Shown piece after piece: positions 35,042-43,245 of a stretch of 64,000 nt of DNA. Below the pieces are notes generated by a model. That model was given only the letters and a program-made list of their open reading frames with translations, had not been told where the DNA came from and made no database searches. This DNA comes from Vibrio sp. D404a (GTDB taxonomy: Bacteria; Pseudomonadota; Gammaproteobacteria; Enterobacterales; Vibrionaceae), in the NCBI RefSeq assembly GCF_030248535.1, contig NZ_JAHGAJ010000025.1, forward strand, positions 124,001 to 188,000, given 5' to 3'. How positions within the stretch are numbered: position 1 is the stretch's first letter; each line of letters begins with the position of its first letter. The position numbers and the translations under genes are program-made.

Positions 35042-35881
35042 ATGATATTTCATGACCTAATCTCGTCGGTATTAAATGAGCGAGAACCACTTCATAACAT
35101 CTGGTTTGCGGGCGATTTTCACACGCCTTCAGCATTCAGTTATCAGGTGAACTTTCCGCGCTTAGAGCTGGTGCTCGACGGTGAGTATATTAATGAAATG
35201 GAGAGTCATGATCGTAAGATCACTAACGTTGTTGCTAAAGCGGGGGATGCGATTTTCATCCCACCTAACTGTTGGAACAAACCGAACTGGGATACGGACT
35301 GTTCGGTGCTAAGCATGCTGTTTGGGCGTCGACAGCTGGGTTTAAGCTTGGTGAGTAAACGCAAGGGTGAGGAGAGCTTCTATGATATCCAAAAGCACAG
35401 TATTCAGACTCGCTCTGGCTTTGCGATTGATAATATTTTGGAGGCACTTAGTTCATTAGCGCGCGAGAGTAACAAGCAGCCGATGGATGAGTTATTGCTG
35501 CAAGCGCTGCTTCAATACAGCAAGACCATGTTAGATGCGCCCGTCGAGAAGTCTCACAGCCGCGTGCAAGATGTGTATCAGGGTATTTGTATCTATATTC
35601 AAGAGAATTTCCACCGCCAGATCACGCGAGACAGCATAGCTTCGCGCTTTAGTATTTCCTCCAACCATTTGTCGCGAATGTTCCGCCAACAAGGCCATAT
35701 GACGCTGGCCGAGTACATCACACGCGTGCGAGTCGACCGCGCCAAGTTCATGCTCAAGAAGTATAATTTTAAGCTCAATGAAGTCTCTGTACGTTGTGGT
35801 TTTAAAGATGTGAACTATTTCTGCCGAGTTTTTAAAAATCGTACAGGAAGAACGCCGAGTGAATATCGTAGCTCTATTTAA
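35042..35881 (+). CDS. AraC-family transcriptional regulator of the PTS cluster
   Basis: A 279-residue regulator. The N-terminal half resembles a cupin-type effector domain (AFSYQVNFPRLELVLDGEY, GDAIFIPPNCWNKP). The C-terminal half has the two AraC helix-turn-helix units: TRDSIASRFSISSNHLSRMF, and LNEVSVRCGFKDVNYFCRVF with the GRTPSEYR ending. It sits between the EIIABC-manA pair and the accessory PTS genes, and the 17-base repeats in front of both gene sets are its likely target. Confidence 0.9.
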   Translation: MIFHDLISSVLNEREPLHNIWFAGDFHTPSAFSYQVNFPRLELVLDGEYINEMESHDRKITNVVAKAGDAIFIPPNCWNKPNWDTDCSVLSMLFGRRQLGLSLVSKRKGEESFYDIQKHSIQTRSGFAIDNILEALSSLARESNKQPMDELLLQALLQYSKTMLDAPVEKSHSRVQDVYQGICIYIQENFHRQITRDSIASRFSISSNHLSRMFRQQGHMTLAEYITRVRVDRAKFMLKKYNFKLNEVSVRCGFKDVNYFCRVFKNRTGRTPSEYRSSI

Positions 35882-35897
35882 TCTGGGGATTGAGTAC

Positions 35898-36674
35898 TTA
35901 CAGTAAACGAGAAGTGAGGTACATCAGCAAGGCTTGCAGGTCGATGCTACTTTTGGTTTTTTGCAAACGTTCGGTGATCTGATCATTGAGTAGGTTGCGT
36001 GTCAGATTGGTCGCTGCAATGATCTGCTCTCTCTGTGGTTTGGTCGGCATGACCAGTGCTATCGCGACATACACTTGTCCAATCTTGGACGCCCAATCAA
36101 TCTGATCTTCGCTAACAATCACAGCTATCGACATTCTCTCGCAATGCTCAAACATTACGTGAGGCAGTGCAATTCCCGGTGCTACACAGGTCGAAGAACG
36201 TTCTTCCCGTCGAATGAATGACAGAATCAGTTCATCCGGATTCTCCGGGTAGATAAGGTGCGCTAAGCCTTTCAAACACTCGAATTTGGTGAGCTGAGTT
36301 TGCGCTTTAGCGTGGTGCCAATCAACCTCACACGGTGGGCTTATCTGAGGGAAACGCTGCATCAAGTCCGTAGAGAACTCATGATTAACCTGAGATCCAA
36401 CCAAGACATAATGCTCGGCAATCACATCTTTGAGAACAAAGCACGCCAACTCCGCATCAAGTCCTACTGCGGTAATCTGAACCAGATCGCCTTTAAGCAG
36501 CCCCACTTGTAGTAGAGCCACAAGCTTAGAGAGATCCGCTGCTCGACCTTGAGTGATGTTGATGATACGAATAGAGCTTTTGAACTTGCGAGCAAGACGG
36601 CACAGAGGTTGGGCCGCGTGCGCACTAGCGGAGGCGTTGTCGACAAAAAACGTCAGTTGATATTCTGGGATCAT
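35898..36674 (-). CDS. Fusion of a degenerate HPr-like domain and an EIIA domain
   Basis: A 258-residue protein. Residues 1-85 follow the HPr fold (KFKSSIRIINITQGRAADLSKLVALLQVGLLKGDLVQITAVGLDAE), and residues 110-258 follow EIIA, whose phospho-histidine is kept (GIALPHVM). In an ungapped alignment the HPr phospho-His15 position is Ser and the nearest His is two residues later, at the Arg17 position; the Ser46 position is Lys. The first domain therefore may not be phosphorylated. FruB has the opposite order (EIIA first). It overlaps the EIIB gene by four bases. A regulatory role is possible but unproven. Confidence 0.8.
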   Translation of the reverse strand: MIPEYQLTFFVDNASASAHAAQPLCRLARKFKSSIRIINITQGRAADLSKLVALLQVGLLKGDLVQITAVGLDAELACFVLKDVIAEHYVLVGSQVNHEFSTDLMQRFPQISPPCEVDWHHAKAQTQLTKFECLKGLAHLIYPENPDELILSFIRREERSSTCVAPGIALPHVMFEHCERMSIAVIVSEDQIDWASKIGQVYVAIALVMPTKPQREQIIAATNLTRNLLNDQITERLQKTKSSIDLQALLMYLTSRLL

Positions 36675-36979
36675 GAACAGCTGCGACAGTATTTGATGAA
36701 GACCTTCTCTACGCTGAGCAACACGTCTTCCATCGCAATGCGCACGGTCTTATTAGCATCGAAGCGATTCGGTTGTTCTATTTCGATATCAGAGACGATC
36801 AGTACACGGTCGGCTTGGGCAATATCATGCGCGCTGAGTTGGTTTTCAACGCCCATTGCTCCTTGTGTCTCGACCTTGATCGAAACATTAAATTTAGGCG
36901 CTGTTTTAGTTAGTGCATCTGCAGCCATGTAAGTATGGGCAATGCCTGTAGGGCACGCAGTTACCGCTACAATTCTCAT
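36671..36979 (-). CDS. PTS fructose-family EIIB protein
   Basis: A 102-residue soluble EIIB with the phospho-cysteine in VTACPTGIAHTYMAADAL (Cys9) and the later family segment IKVETQGAMGVENQLS. It is coded just upstream of, and overlaps by four bases, the HPr-EIIA fusion gene, and both are transcribed leftward from the divergent promoter region at 36980-37164. No EIIC is encoded in this two-gene unit, so its partner is probably the EIIACB protein or another EIIC of the cluster. Confidence 0.88.
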   Translation of the reverse strand: MRIVAVTACPTGIAHTYMAADALTKTAPKFNVSIKVETQGAMGVENQLSAHDIAQADRVLIVSDIEIEQPNRFDANKTVRIAMEDVLLSVEKVFIKYCRSCS

Positions 36980-37068
36980 GATGGTTCTCTGTTTAGATGA
37001 AGAAAGCCCTTAAATATTAGAGGGAGTTGTTTGGAATTCAAAAGTCTCACTTCACACTCTGATTTCTT

Positions 37069-37087
37069 GGTTACAAAAATCCAGTTA
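37069..37087 (-). promoter_or_regulatory. Copy of the 17-base PTS motif in the EIIB / EIIACB divergent region
   Basis: On the minus strand this reads TAACTGGATTTTTGTAACC, identical in all 19 bases to 34926-34944 in front of the AraC gene. It points toward the EIIB gene. The identity over a 2-kb distance strongly suggests a shared regulator, most simply the AraC protein encoded between them. Confidence 0.6.
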
Positions 37088-37164
37088 ATGCATGTTTAGT
37101 GCTATATGATTGGGTGGTTTTGACCGCTAACCTAATCATATATATTCAGTAATCTCGAGCCGCT

Positions 37165-39036
37165 ATGGACATCACACATTTCATTGAATCTGATACGATC
37201 TGCTTGGATCTCAAGGCAACGACCAAACAGCAAGTGTTTGAAGAGCTAGTGGAGATGCTCGATGGCGCTGGTAAGCTTTCGAATAAACAACTCTTCCTTG
37301 AAGAACTGTGGGCGCGAGAATCAATAGGAAATACAGGGTTTGATGATGGTATAGCCATTCCTCATGCTAAGAGCCGTTCTGTGTCTAAACCAGCGATTGC
37401 GATTGGTATCAGTCGCGAGGGGATAGATTACGGTGCGGAAACAGGAGAGTGTTCAGATGTCTTCTTTATGCTTGCGTCTCCAGACAACAACGACGAACAC
37501 CATATCGAGGTTCTGGCACAAGTCTCGACCAAGTTCATCGAGGATGGCTTTGTTACAAAATTGAAGGCGGCTGAATCCGTAGAAGACGTGATTATGCTGT
37601 TTTCAGACATCGATGCCTCTTCTTCATCTTCCAACGACGCTTATCAACCTATCGATGAGCAACTGTTAATGAGCAGCCCGTACACTCAAGCTTTGCATCG
37701 GGTTAAAGAACACCTGCTTTACGGTACCTCTCATATGATCCCATTTGTGGTCGCAGGTGGGGTGCTGCTGTCACTTTCCGTTATGTTCACTGGTCAAGCT
37801 GCGCTACCGCAATCGGGTTTTCTAGCCGATGTGGCGCAAATGGGCGTTGCTGGATTAACCCTATTTACCGTGGTGCTCGGTGGTTATATCGCCTACTCGA
37901 TGGCAGATAAACCCGGTTTAGCGCCGGGAATGATCGGGGCTTGGGTGGCCGTAGAGCAATATCAAACTGGCTTTTTGGGCGCAATTGTCGTGGGCTTTGT
38001 CGCGGGTTATACCGTTCAGTTGCTTAAACGGATAAAACTGCCGGAAAGCATGACCGCGCTGAGTGCGATCTTCATCTATCCCTTGGTTGGCACCTTTGTC
38101 ACTTGTGGAGTGGTGATGTGGGGTATCGGCGCGCACATTGCTCAGTTCATGACAGCGATGAACGAGATGCTGACTGGAATGGCAGGCTCGGGTAAGGTTT
38201 TATTGGGCGCTGTACTCGGTGGGATGACAGCCTTTGATATGGGTGGACCAATCAACAAGGTCGCTACCTTATTTGCTCAAACTCAGGTCAATACTCAGCC
38301 TTGGCTAATGGGTGGTGTTGGTATCGCAATCTGTACGCCGCCACTGGGTATGGCATTGGCAACCTTCCTCTCTCCTAAAAAATTCAAACGTGATGAGCGC
38401 GAAGCAGGTAAAGCCGCCGGTATCATGGGCATGATAGGGATCAGCGAAGGGGCGATTCCCTTTGCAGCGGCTGATCCAGCTCGCGTGTTGCCTGCGGTCG
38501 TCGCGGGAGGGATTGTCGGTAATATTATTGGCTTTATGTTCCATGTGATCAACCATGCGCCTTGGGGCGGCTGGATCGTTTTACCTGTGGTCGATGGAAA
38601 AATTGCCTACGTGGTCGGCACGCTTGCAGGCGCGTTAACCACGGCTTTAGTCGTGATCTTGTTAAAGAAAACCGTTGATGAGGATGACCAGGGCTATAGC
38701 CATCAAGAACTCGGTGGCTCTGTCACGGAAGAGGGTGTCGCAGATGTGCTGGCTGTTACGTCTTGCCCATCAGGGGTCGCTCATACCTTCCTTGCGGCGA
38801 AGTCATTAGAGAAAGCGGCTCAACAGCTGGGTGTGCGAATTAAAGTCGAGACGCAGGGTGCAAACGGGATTGGCAATCGAATCACACAAAAAGACATCGA
38901 CCATGCGCGCTTAGTGATATTCGCTCACGATGTGGCGATCAAAGAGGTTGAAAGGTTTAGAGGTAAGAAGATTGTTGATGTAGGCACCAAGGACGCAATG
39001 CTTAATGGTCAGGCACTGCTTTTGAGAAAAGTGTAG
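37165..39036 (+). CDS. PTS fructose-family EIIACB protein
   Basis: A 623-residue transporter with the order EIIA (phospho-His in GIAIPHAKS), EIIC (SHMIPFVVAGGVLLS; FDMGGPINKVATLFAQTQV; ISEGAIPFAAADPARV) and EIIB (LAVTSCPSGVAHTFLAAK, phospho-Cys). Its EIIC and EIIB halves resemble those of the EIICB protein at 29316, including a 19-residue identical stretch around FDMGGPINKV, so the two are likely duplicated; here an EIIA is fused in front. It is divergent from the EIIB and HPr-EIIA genes. The sugar is unknown. Confidence 0.9.
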   Translation: MDITHFIESDTICLDLKATTKQQVFEELVEMLDGAGKLSNKQLFLEELWARESIGNTGFDDGIAIPHAKSRSVSKPAIAIGISREGIDYGAETGECSDVFFMLASPDNNDEHHIEVLAQVSTKFIEDGFVTKLKAAESVEDVIMLFSDIDASSSSSNDAYQPIDEQLLMSSPYTQALHRVKEHLLYGTSHMIPFVVAGGVLLSLSVMFTGQAALPQSGFLADVAQMGVAGLTLFTVVLGGYIAYSMADKPGLAPGMIGAWVAVEQYQTGFLGAIVVGFVAGYTVQLLKRIKLPESMTALSAIFIYPLVGTFVTCGVVMWGIGAHIAQFMTAMNEMLTGMAGSGKVLLGAVLGGMTAFDMGGPINKVATLFAQTQVNTQPWLMGGVGIAICTPPLGMALATFLSPKKFKRDEREAGKAAGIMGMIGISEGAIPFAAADPARVLPAVVAGGIVGNIIGFMFHVINHAPWGGWIVLPVVDGKIAYVVGTLAGALTTALVVILLKKTVDEDDQGYSHQELGGSVTEEGVADVLAVTSCPSGVAHTFLAAKSLEKAAQQLGVRIKVETQGANGIGNRITQKDIDHARLVIFAHDVAIKEVERFRGKKIVDVGTKDAMLNGQALLLRKV

Positions 39037-39063
39037 TTCTTGAGAAAGGTGTAACGGGGCTTC

Positions 39064-39093
39064 AGATTGGCTCTTCGTTGATAGAGCCAATCT
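39064..39093. terminator. Terminator between EIIACB and TetR genes
   Basis: AGATTGGCTCT and AGAGCCAATCT pair perfectly over eleven bases with an eight-base loop between converging genes. No strong U run on either side. Confidence 0.7.
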
Positions 39094-39114
39094 CACTCAC
39101 TTTATCAAATCACT

Positions 39115-39702
39115 CTATTTGAAAGGGTGATACTTAAAGATATCTTCAACCATGGTATTGAGCAGATCTAAGTCGTCGCAAGTTTTCGCGTAAGTGCGCA
39201 AGCCTGCAATTTGTACCTGAACATGGCGAGCCAGATGTTTAACGTCACGGTCTTGGTCAATTTCGCCAGCCTGCTGCGCTTCTACAACTAGCTTGGCAAA
39301 CTCACCTTCCATAACGACTAGGCACTTCTTCGCTTCATCAAGCAGTTCTTGGTGCTCGTTGGTGAGCTCTGCGACTGTCTTAGCGAGCATACACATTCCG
39401 TTAGGCGCACTCTGCTTAGACTCAACGACTGCGCGGCGAACAAAGCTCTCGAGTGCTTTAAGCGGGGAGCTGTTTTCTTCACGAGCACGCTTTAAGTTTG
39501 TTTTACCAAGTTCGGTATAGCGAGCCAGTGTCTCTTTAAACAGACCCTCTTTACTACCGAAGGTGGCGTAGATGCTGCCCGGTCGCATGTCGATCACGTC
39601 TTGCAGGTTACGCATTGACGTGGCGTGAAAGCCTTTTTCCCAATAGAGATTGGTGGCTTTGTCGATCACATCTTGTCTATCGAATTTCGCTGTATTTGCC
39701 AT
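39115..39702 (-). CDS. TetR/AcrR-family transcriptional regulator
   Basis: A 195-residue repressor with the N-terminal TetR helix-turn-helix: DVIDKATNLYWEKGFHATSMRNLQDVIDMRPGSIYATFGSKEGLF, residues about 8-55. The C-terminal ligand and dimer domain is all helical and contains two Cys-Met motifs (GMCMLAKTVAEL). Similar proteins repress genes for reductases and drug exporters in gammaproteobacteria; the target here is not clear, since no obvious reductase or pump adjoins it. A gene without an operon partner. Confidence 0.88.
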   Translation of the reverse strand: MANTAKFDRQDVIDKATNLYWEKGFHATSMRNLQDVIDMRPGSIYATFGSKEGLFKETLARYTELGKTNLKRAREENSSPLKALESFVRRAVVESKQSAPNGMCMLAKTVAELTNEHQELLDEAKKCLVVMEGEFAKLVVEAQQAGEIDQDRDVKHLARHVQVQIAGLRTYAKTCDDLDLLNTMVEDIFKYHPFK

Positions 39703-39793
39703 TGGGTAACCTTAAAGACTTTGAACACGTGTTCAACATTTTAAGCATGCTAGGCGTGAGAGTAAAGGATCTCACGATTTGAAGCCGTTGCTA

Positions 39794-39967
39794 TTAGCTA
39801 TCCACCACTTCGACGGTTTTGTGTTCTGCACCGTAGTAGGTGCCTTCATCAATGGCGTACATCAAGGTTGCATCGCACTCTGGGCACTCGAACTCTTCGT
39901 TAGGCTCAATCGCTTCGTCTTCAATCCAGTCCCAACCAACATGCTCTTCACAAGAAGGACACTTCAT
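39794..39967 (-). CDS. CPXCG-motif zinc-ribbon protein
   Basis: A 57-residue protein with two Cys-x2-Cys pairs, KCPSCEEHVGWD and FECPECDATL, forming a zinc ribbon. It is of the family named CPXCG motif-containing cysteine-rich protein, of unknown function. The ATG at 39967 has GAGG seven bases ahead; an upstream in-frame GTG would add eight residues. It is encoded alone near the TetR gene. Confidence 0.82.
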   Translation of the reverse strand: MKCPSCEEHVGWDWIEDEAIEPNEEFECPECDATLMYAIDEGTYYGAEHKTVEVVDS

Positions 39968-40308
39968 ACGCTTGCCTCGTTTATAGTTCACCAGTTTTGT
40001 CAGCGGCGCATTATACCCATTCGGATCTCAACTGCAATACGCACCAATAAAATGCAAGTTGTTGCTTATTTGGGCATATACTTATTGTGTTGTATGTCAC
40101 TTATAGACTTATTAGGTAGTGCCGAGCCTCTAGAAACCAGATAAAGCCCTATATTTTATAAGCTTAGCTGTTATTTTGACCGGGTGATGTCTCAGGATGG
40201 CACATTTATTGATTAATTTGATAATTAAATGATCTCGGTAAAGGTGTACCAAGAAAGAAGTGTGCCACAGTCGGGATATAGAGATTTGTCAGCTGCTAGG
40301 AAAGGTTT
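39968..40308. other. Gene-free stretch upstream of the NIT-domain chemoreceptor
   Basis: About 340 bases with no supported frame. It holds the promoters of the zinc-ribbon gene (leftward) and the chemoreceptor (rightward). I looked for a sigma-28 promoter (TAAA-N15-GCCGATAA) and did not see a convincing one. Confidence 0.5.
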
Positions 40309-42288
40309 ATGAAACTAACGGACATGTCGTTCAAGCAAAAAATATTTGCTCTGCTTATTCTACCCATACTCGGGTTTCTGTGGCTCAGTGCAACGGCCAT
40401 ATCGCAAAGCGTGAATACATCGCAAGAGATGCAGACCCTCAATCAACTGACTCGCCTTTCGGTGGTGTACAGTGAACTGGTGCACGAGCTTCAGAAAGAG
40501 CGAGGCATGACAGCTGGTTTCTTGGGGGCTAAAGGCACTAAGTTTGGTAAAGAGCTTAGCGACCAACGTAACCTGACTAACCAAAAGCGTTCTGCTCGCA
40601 ACGACTTTTGGCAATCACAAACTGTCGAGTTGCCAGAGATCACGCAACTCAATCAAACGATTTCTCAAGGGCTTAACCAAATTACAGACATTCGTCGTCA
40701 GGTTGACGCTCAAACTATCCCTTTAGGTCAGGCGCTTGCTTATTACACCCAGCTTAATGCGAAGCTATTGAGTGTCTCTTCTTTGATTGCAGAACTTAGC
40801 AGTGATTCGGTCATCACTCGTGAGACCATCGCGTACTACAACTTCCTTCAAGGCAAAGAGAGAGCGGGTATCGAACGCGCTGTATTGAGCAATACCTTCT
40901 CTAAAGATGAGTTTGGTGAGGGCATGTTGGTGAAGTTCATCTCACTGGTGACCCAACAAGATACCTATTTCTCTAACTTTAGAGAGCTGAGCACACCGGC
41001 TAACATTGCTTTCTTCGAACAGCAACTCAATGATGAAGCGGTTGATGAAGTAAAACGTTTGAGAGAGGTCGCTAAATCGACCATGAGCGGTTTCGATACT
41101 GATCCAGTGTATTGGTTTGCTCAATCAACAGGACGCATCGTCAAGCTGAAACAAACAGAGAACCACCTAGCGGATTCATTGATTGACCTTACCGAGAGCA
41201 AAGCTCAACAAGCGCAAACTCAGATGCTATTTAGTATTGCGTTGTTCGCGGTAGTGTCTTTGGTAGCGCTATTTGTCGGCATTAAAGTGGTTAGAGACTT
41301 AACAACGCGAGTCAGCAATTTAACGTCAGTGATGGCGAGTGTTCGCGATAGCAATGATCTAACGGTGCGTGCTAAATATGAAGGAAGCAGTGAACTTGGC
41401 CAAATCGCCGCGTCTTTGAATTCGACTTTAGAGAAGTTTAAAGATGTGATGGATCAGTTGTCGCATTCAAGTATGTCGCTGGCTTCTGCCGCAGAAGAGA
41501 CGTCGCAAACCTGTGATTACAACTCTCATGCCTTGGTCGAACAACAAGATCAGATTGGCTTAATCGCAACGGCAACCGAAGAGCTTTCTGCGACAGTTAA
41601 TGAGGTAGCGGATAAGACTCAGCAAACAGCGGCTTCAGCACAAACGGCTGACCAGCAAACTAAAGTTGGGTTGCAGACAGTTCAACACTCTTACCACTCA
41701 ATTGAACATCTAGCTAATGAGATTAATGGTTTAGCGGACAAAATCGCACACCTTAATGAGAGCAGCAGTAACATCAACAGCGTTATTGATGTGATTAAAT
41801 CGGTGGCTGAGCAAACTAACTTGTTAGCACTGAATGCAGCGATTGAGGCGGCGCGTGCTGGCGAACAAGGCCGTGGTTTTGCGGTCGTGGCGGATGAAGT
41901 AAGAACATTGGCGCAGCGTACTCAAGAGTCGACGGCAGAGATCGAAGGCTTTGTGACAGCCTTACAAACCGATGTTCAAAGTGCATTTGACGTCATTGAT
42001 AACAGCCAAAAGATGTCGCAAAAAGCGGTAGAAGATTCGCGTGGTGTTGAGCAAAGCCTACAAAGTATTTCTGATTCAGTTGGTGAGATATTTAGCATGG
42101 CTGAGCAGATTGCAACGGCTACAGAAGAGCAAGCCGTTGTGACTCAAGACATTGCGCAGAATGTGGTTTCGGTGGAACAGAAGTCGACTGAATCAACCAC
42201 AGGTGCAACGCAAATTGCTGTGACAGCTCGTGATCAAGCAGAGCTTGCTTCATCACTGAAAACGCTGTCTAACGTGTTTAAGCGATAG
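40309..42288 (+). CDS. Methyl-accepting chemotaxis protein with a NIT sensor domain
   Basis: A 659-residue chemoreceptor. After an N-terminal helix, the periplasmic part carries the nitrate/nitrite-sensing (NIT) motif ELVHELQKERGMTAGFLG, near residues 60-77. A second membrane helix (IALFAVVSLVALFVGIKVV), a HAMP region and the signalling hairpin follow; the hairpin tip (SVAEQTNLLALNAAIEAARAG) binds CheA and CheW. AGGAAAGG precedes the start. It is encoded alone between terminators. Nitrate or nitrite is the expected class of ligand, from the NIT family, not shown here. Confidence 0.92.
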   Translation: MKLTDMSFKQKIFALLILPILGFLWLSATAISQSVNTSQEMQTLNQLTRLSVVYSELVHELQKERGMTAGFLGAKGTKFGKELSDQRNLTNQKRSARNDFWQSQTVELPEITQLNQTISQGLNQITDIRRQVDAQTIPLGQALAYYTQLNAKLLSVSSLIAELSSDSVITRETIAYYNFLQGKERAGIERAVLSNTFSKDEFGEGMLVKFISLVTQQDTYFSNFRELSTPANIAFFEQQLNDEAVDEVKRLREVAKSTMSGFDTDPVYWFAQSTGRIVKLKQTENHLADSLIDLTESKAQQAQTQMLFSIALFAVVSLVALFVGIKVVRDLTTRVSNLTSVMASVRDSNDLTVRAKYEGSSELGQIAASLNSTLEKFKDVMDQLSHSSMSLASAAEETSQTCDYNSHALVEQQDQIGLIATATEELSATVNEVADKTQQTAASAQTADQQTKVGLQTVQHSYHSIEHLANEINGLADKIAHLNESSSNINSVIDVIKSVAEQTNLLALNAAIEAARAGEQGRGFAVVADEVRTLAQRTQESTAEIEGFVTALQTDVQSAFDVIDNSQKMSQKAVEDSRGVEQSLQSISDSVGEIFSMAEQIATATEEQAVVTQDIAQNVVSVEQKSTESTTGATQIAVTARDQAELASSLKTLSNVFKR

Positions 42289-42322
42289 CTATTGCTAGAA
42301 ATATAGAGCAGTAAGATAAACA

Positions 42323-42359
42323 AAAGGCCCGGGATTCGTTATGTCTCACGGGCCTTTTT
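42323..42359. terminator. Bidirectional intrinsic terminator
   Basis: AAAGGCCCG and CGGGCCTTT pair over nine bases, followed by TTTTTC on the plus strand and TTTTG on the minus. It separates the chemoreceptor from the converging GntR gene. Confidence 0.88.
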
Positions 42360-42374
42360 CTATTCTGAATTGGA

Positions 42375-43118
42375 TTAATCTACGCTCACAAATACGTACA
42401 TGTCACCGCGACAATGGTTGATGCTGTATTCGATCGGCACGCCCTGTTTGTCGTAAGCGGTTTGCTCGATAAGCAGCACTGGCACGTTGTTGTCGATAGC
42501 CAGCTTTTCCAGAGATTCTTGAGTCGGCATTTGTGCAGACACGCGACTCTGAGTCTTAGTCGGCGAGATGTCTTGGCTGCGGAAGTAGTCGTAAAGCGAA
42601 AGCTGGATTTCATCCGGGTTCTTGATGAGGTGAGCTGGGACGTAAGACTCCTCAATCGAGACGGCTTGCTCGTCAATGTAACGCACGCGCTTAAGCAAAA
42701 AGACTTGCTCACTCTCTTTAATGGAAAGTTTGGTCGCAATCTCTGCAGAACACTCAACAATATCTTTTTTGATCCACAGAGTGTCTGGCTTTTTACCTTT
42801 GAGAACAGCCTGTTGAGAGAACCCCGTGGCTTCTTTACCTGAGTATTCAACGGTCTCACTGATCATTGTCCCCAGGCCACGTGAGCGAACAATGACGCCC
42901 TCTTTATCCAACACGTCAAGCGCCTTTCTCACCGTAATACGAGAGACTCCCAACTTGTCGCTGAACTCTCGTTCGGTTGGAATGAAGTCGCCGCCTTTTA
43001 GAAGCTTCTGCTCTGTCGCCAGTTTGACTGAGTCGGCGATCTTCAGATAAAGCGGTGATTTATCTTTTTGCTCGATTCGGTTTTGAATGAGAGTTAGCAA
43101 AGGTTGGTAAGTGCTCAT
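42375..43118 (-). CDS. GntR-family regulator with UTRA domain (YegW-like)
   Basis: A 247-residue regulator with an N-terminal winged helix (GDFIPTEREFSDKLGVSRITVRKALDVLDKEGVIVRSRGLGT) and a C-terminal UTRA effector domain, which binds sugars or sugar phosphates. Length and architecture match E. coli YegW. It is transcribed in the same direction as, and behind, the MFS, kinase, hydrolase and transporter genes, so it most likely controls them. E. coli yegW is by contrast divergent from yegTUV. Confidence 0.86.
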   Translation of the reverse strand: MSTYQPLLTLIQNRIEQKDKSPLYLKIADSVKLATEQKLLKGGDFIPTEREFSDKLGVSRITVRKALDVLDKEGVIVRSRGLGTMISETVEYSGKEATGFSQQAVLKGKKPDTLWIKKDIVECSAEIATKLSIKESEQVFLLKRVRYIDEQAVSIEESYVPAHLIKNPDEIQLSLYDYFRSQDISPTKTQSRVSAQMPTQESLEKLAIDNNVPVLLIEQTAYDKQGVPIEYSINHCRGDMYVFVSVD

Positions 43119-43245
43119 AAAGGTCTGTTTTCGCTTTTATATTTAATCGAAGTATACCTGAATTGCGAACGGCGCAGAAAAAGAAATGTGCATTCTAGGG
43201 TGAAACAAAGATTCCACCCTATTGGGTTCGTCGCACTGATAGTGA

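Noticed and set aside
40140..40308. Sigma-28 promoter or cyclic-di-GMP riboswitch before the NIT chemoreceptor
   Set aside because: Neither the TAAA/GCCGATAA pair nor the conserved riboswitch core was found.
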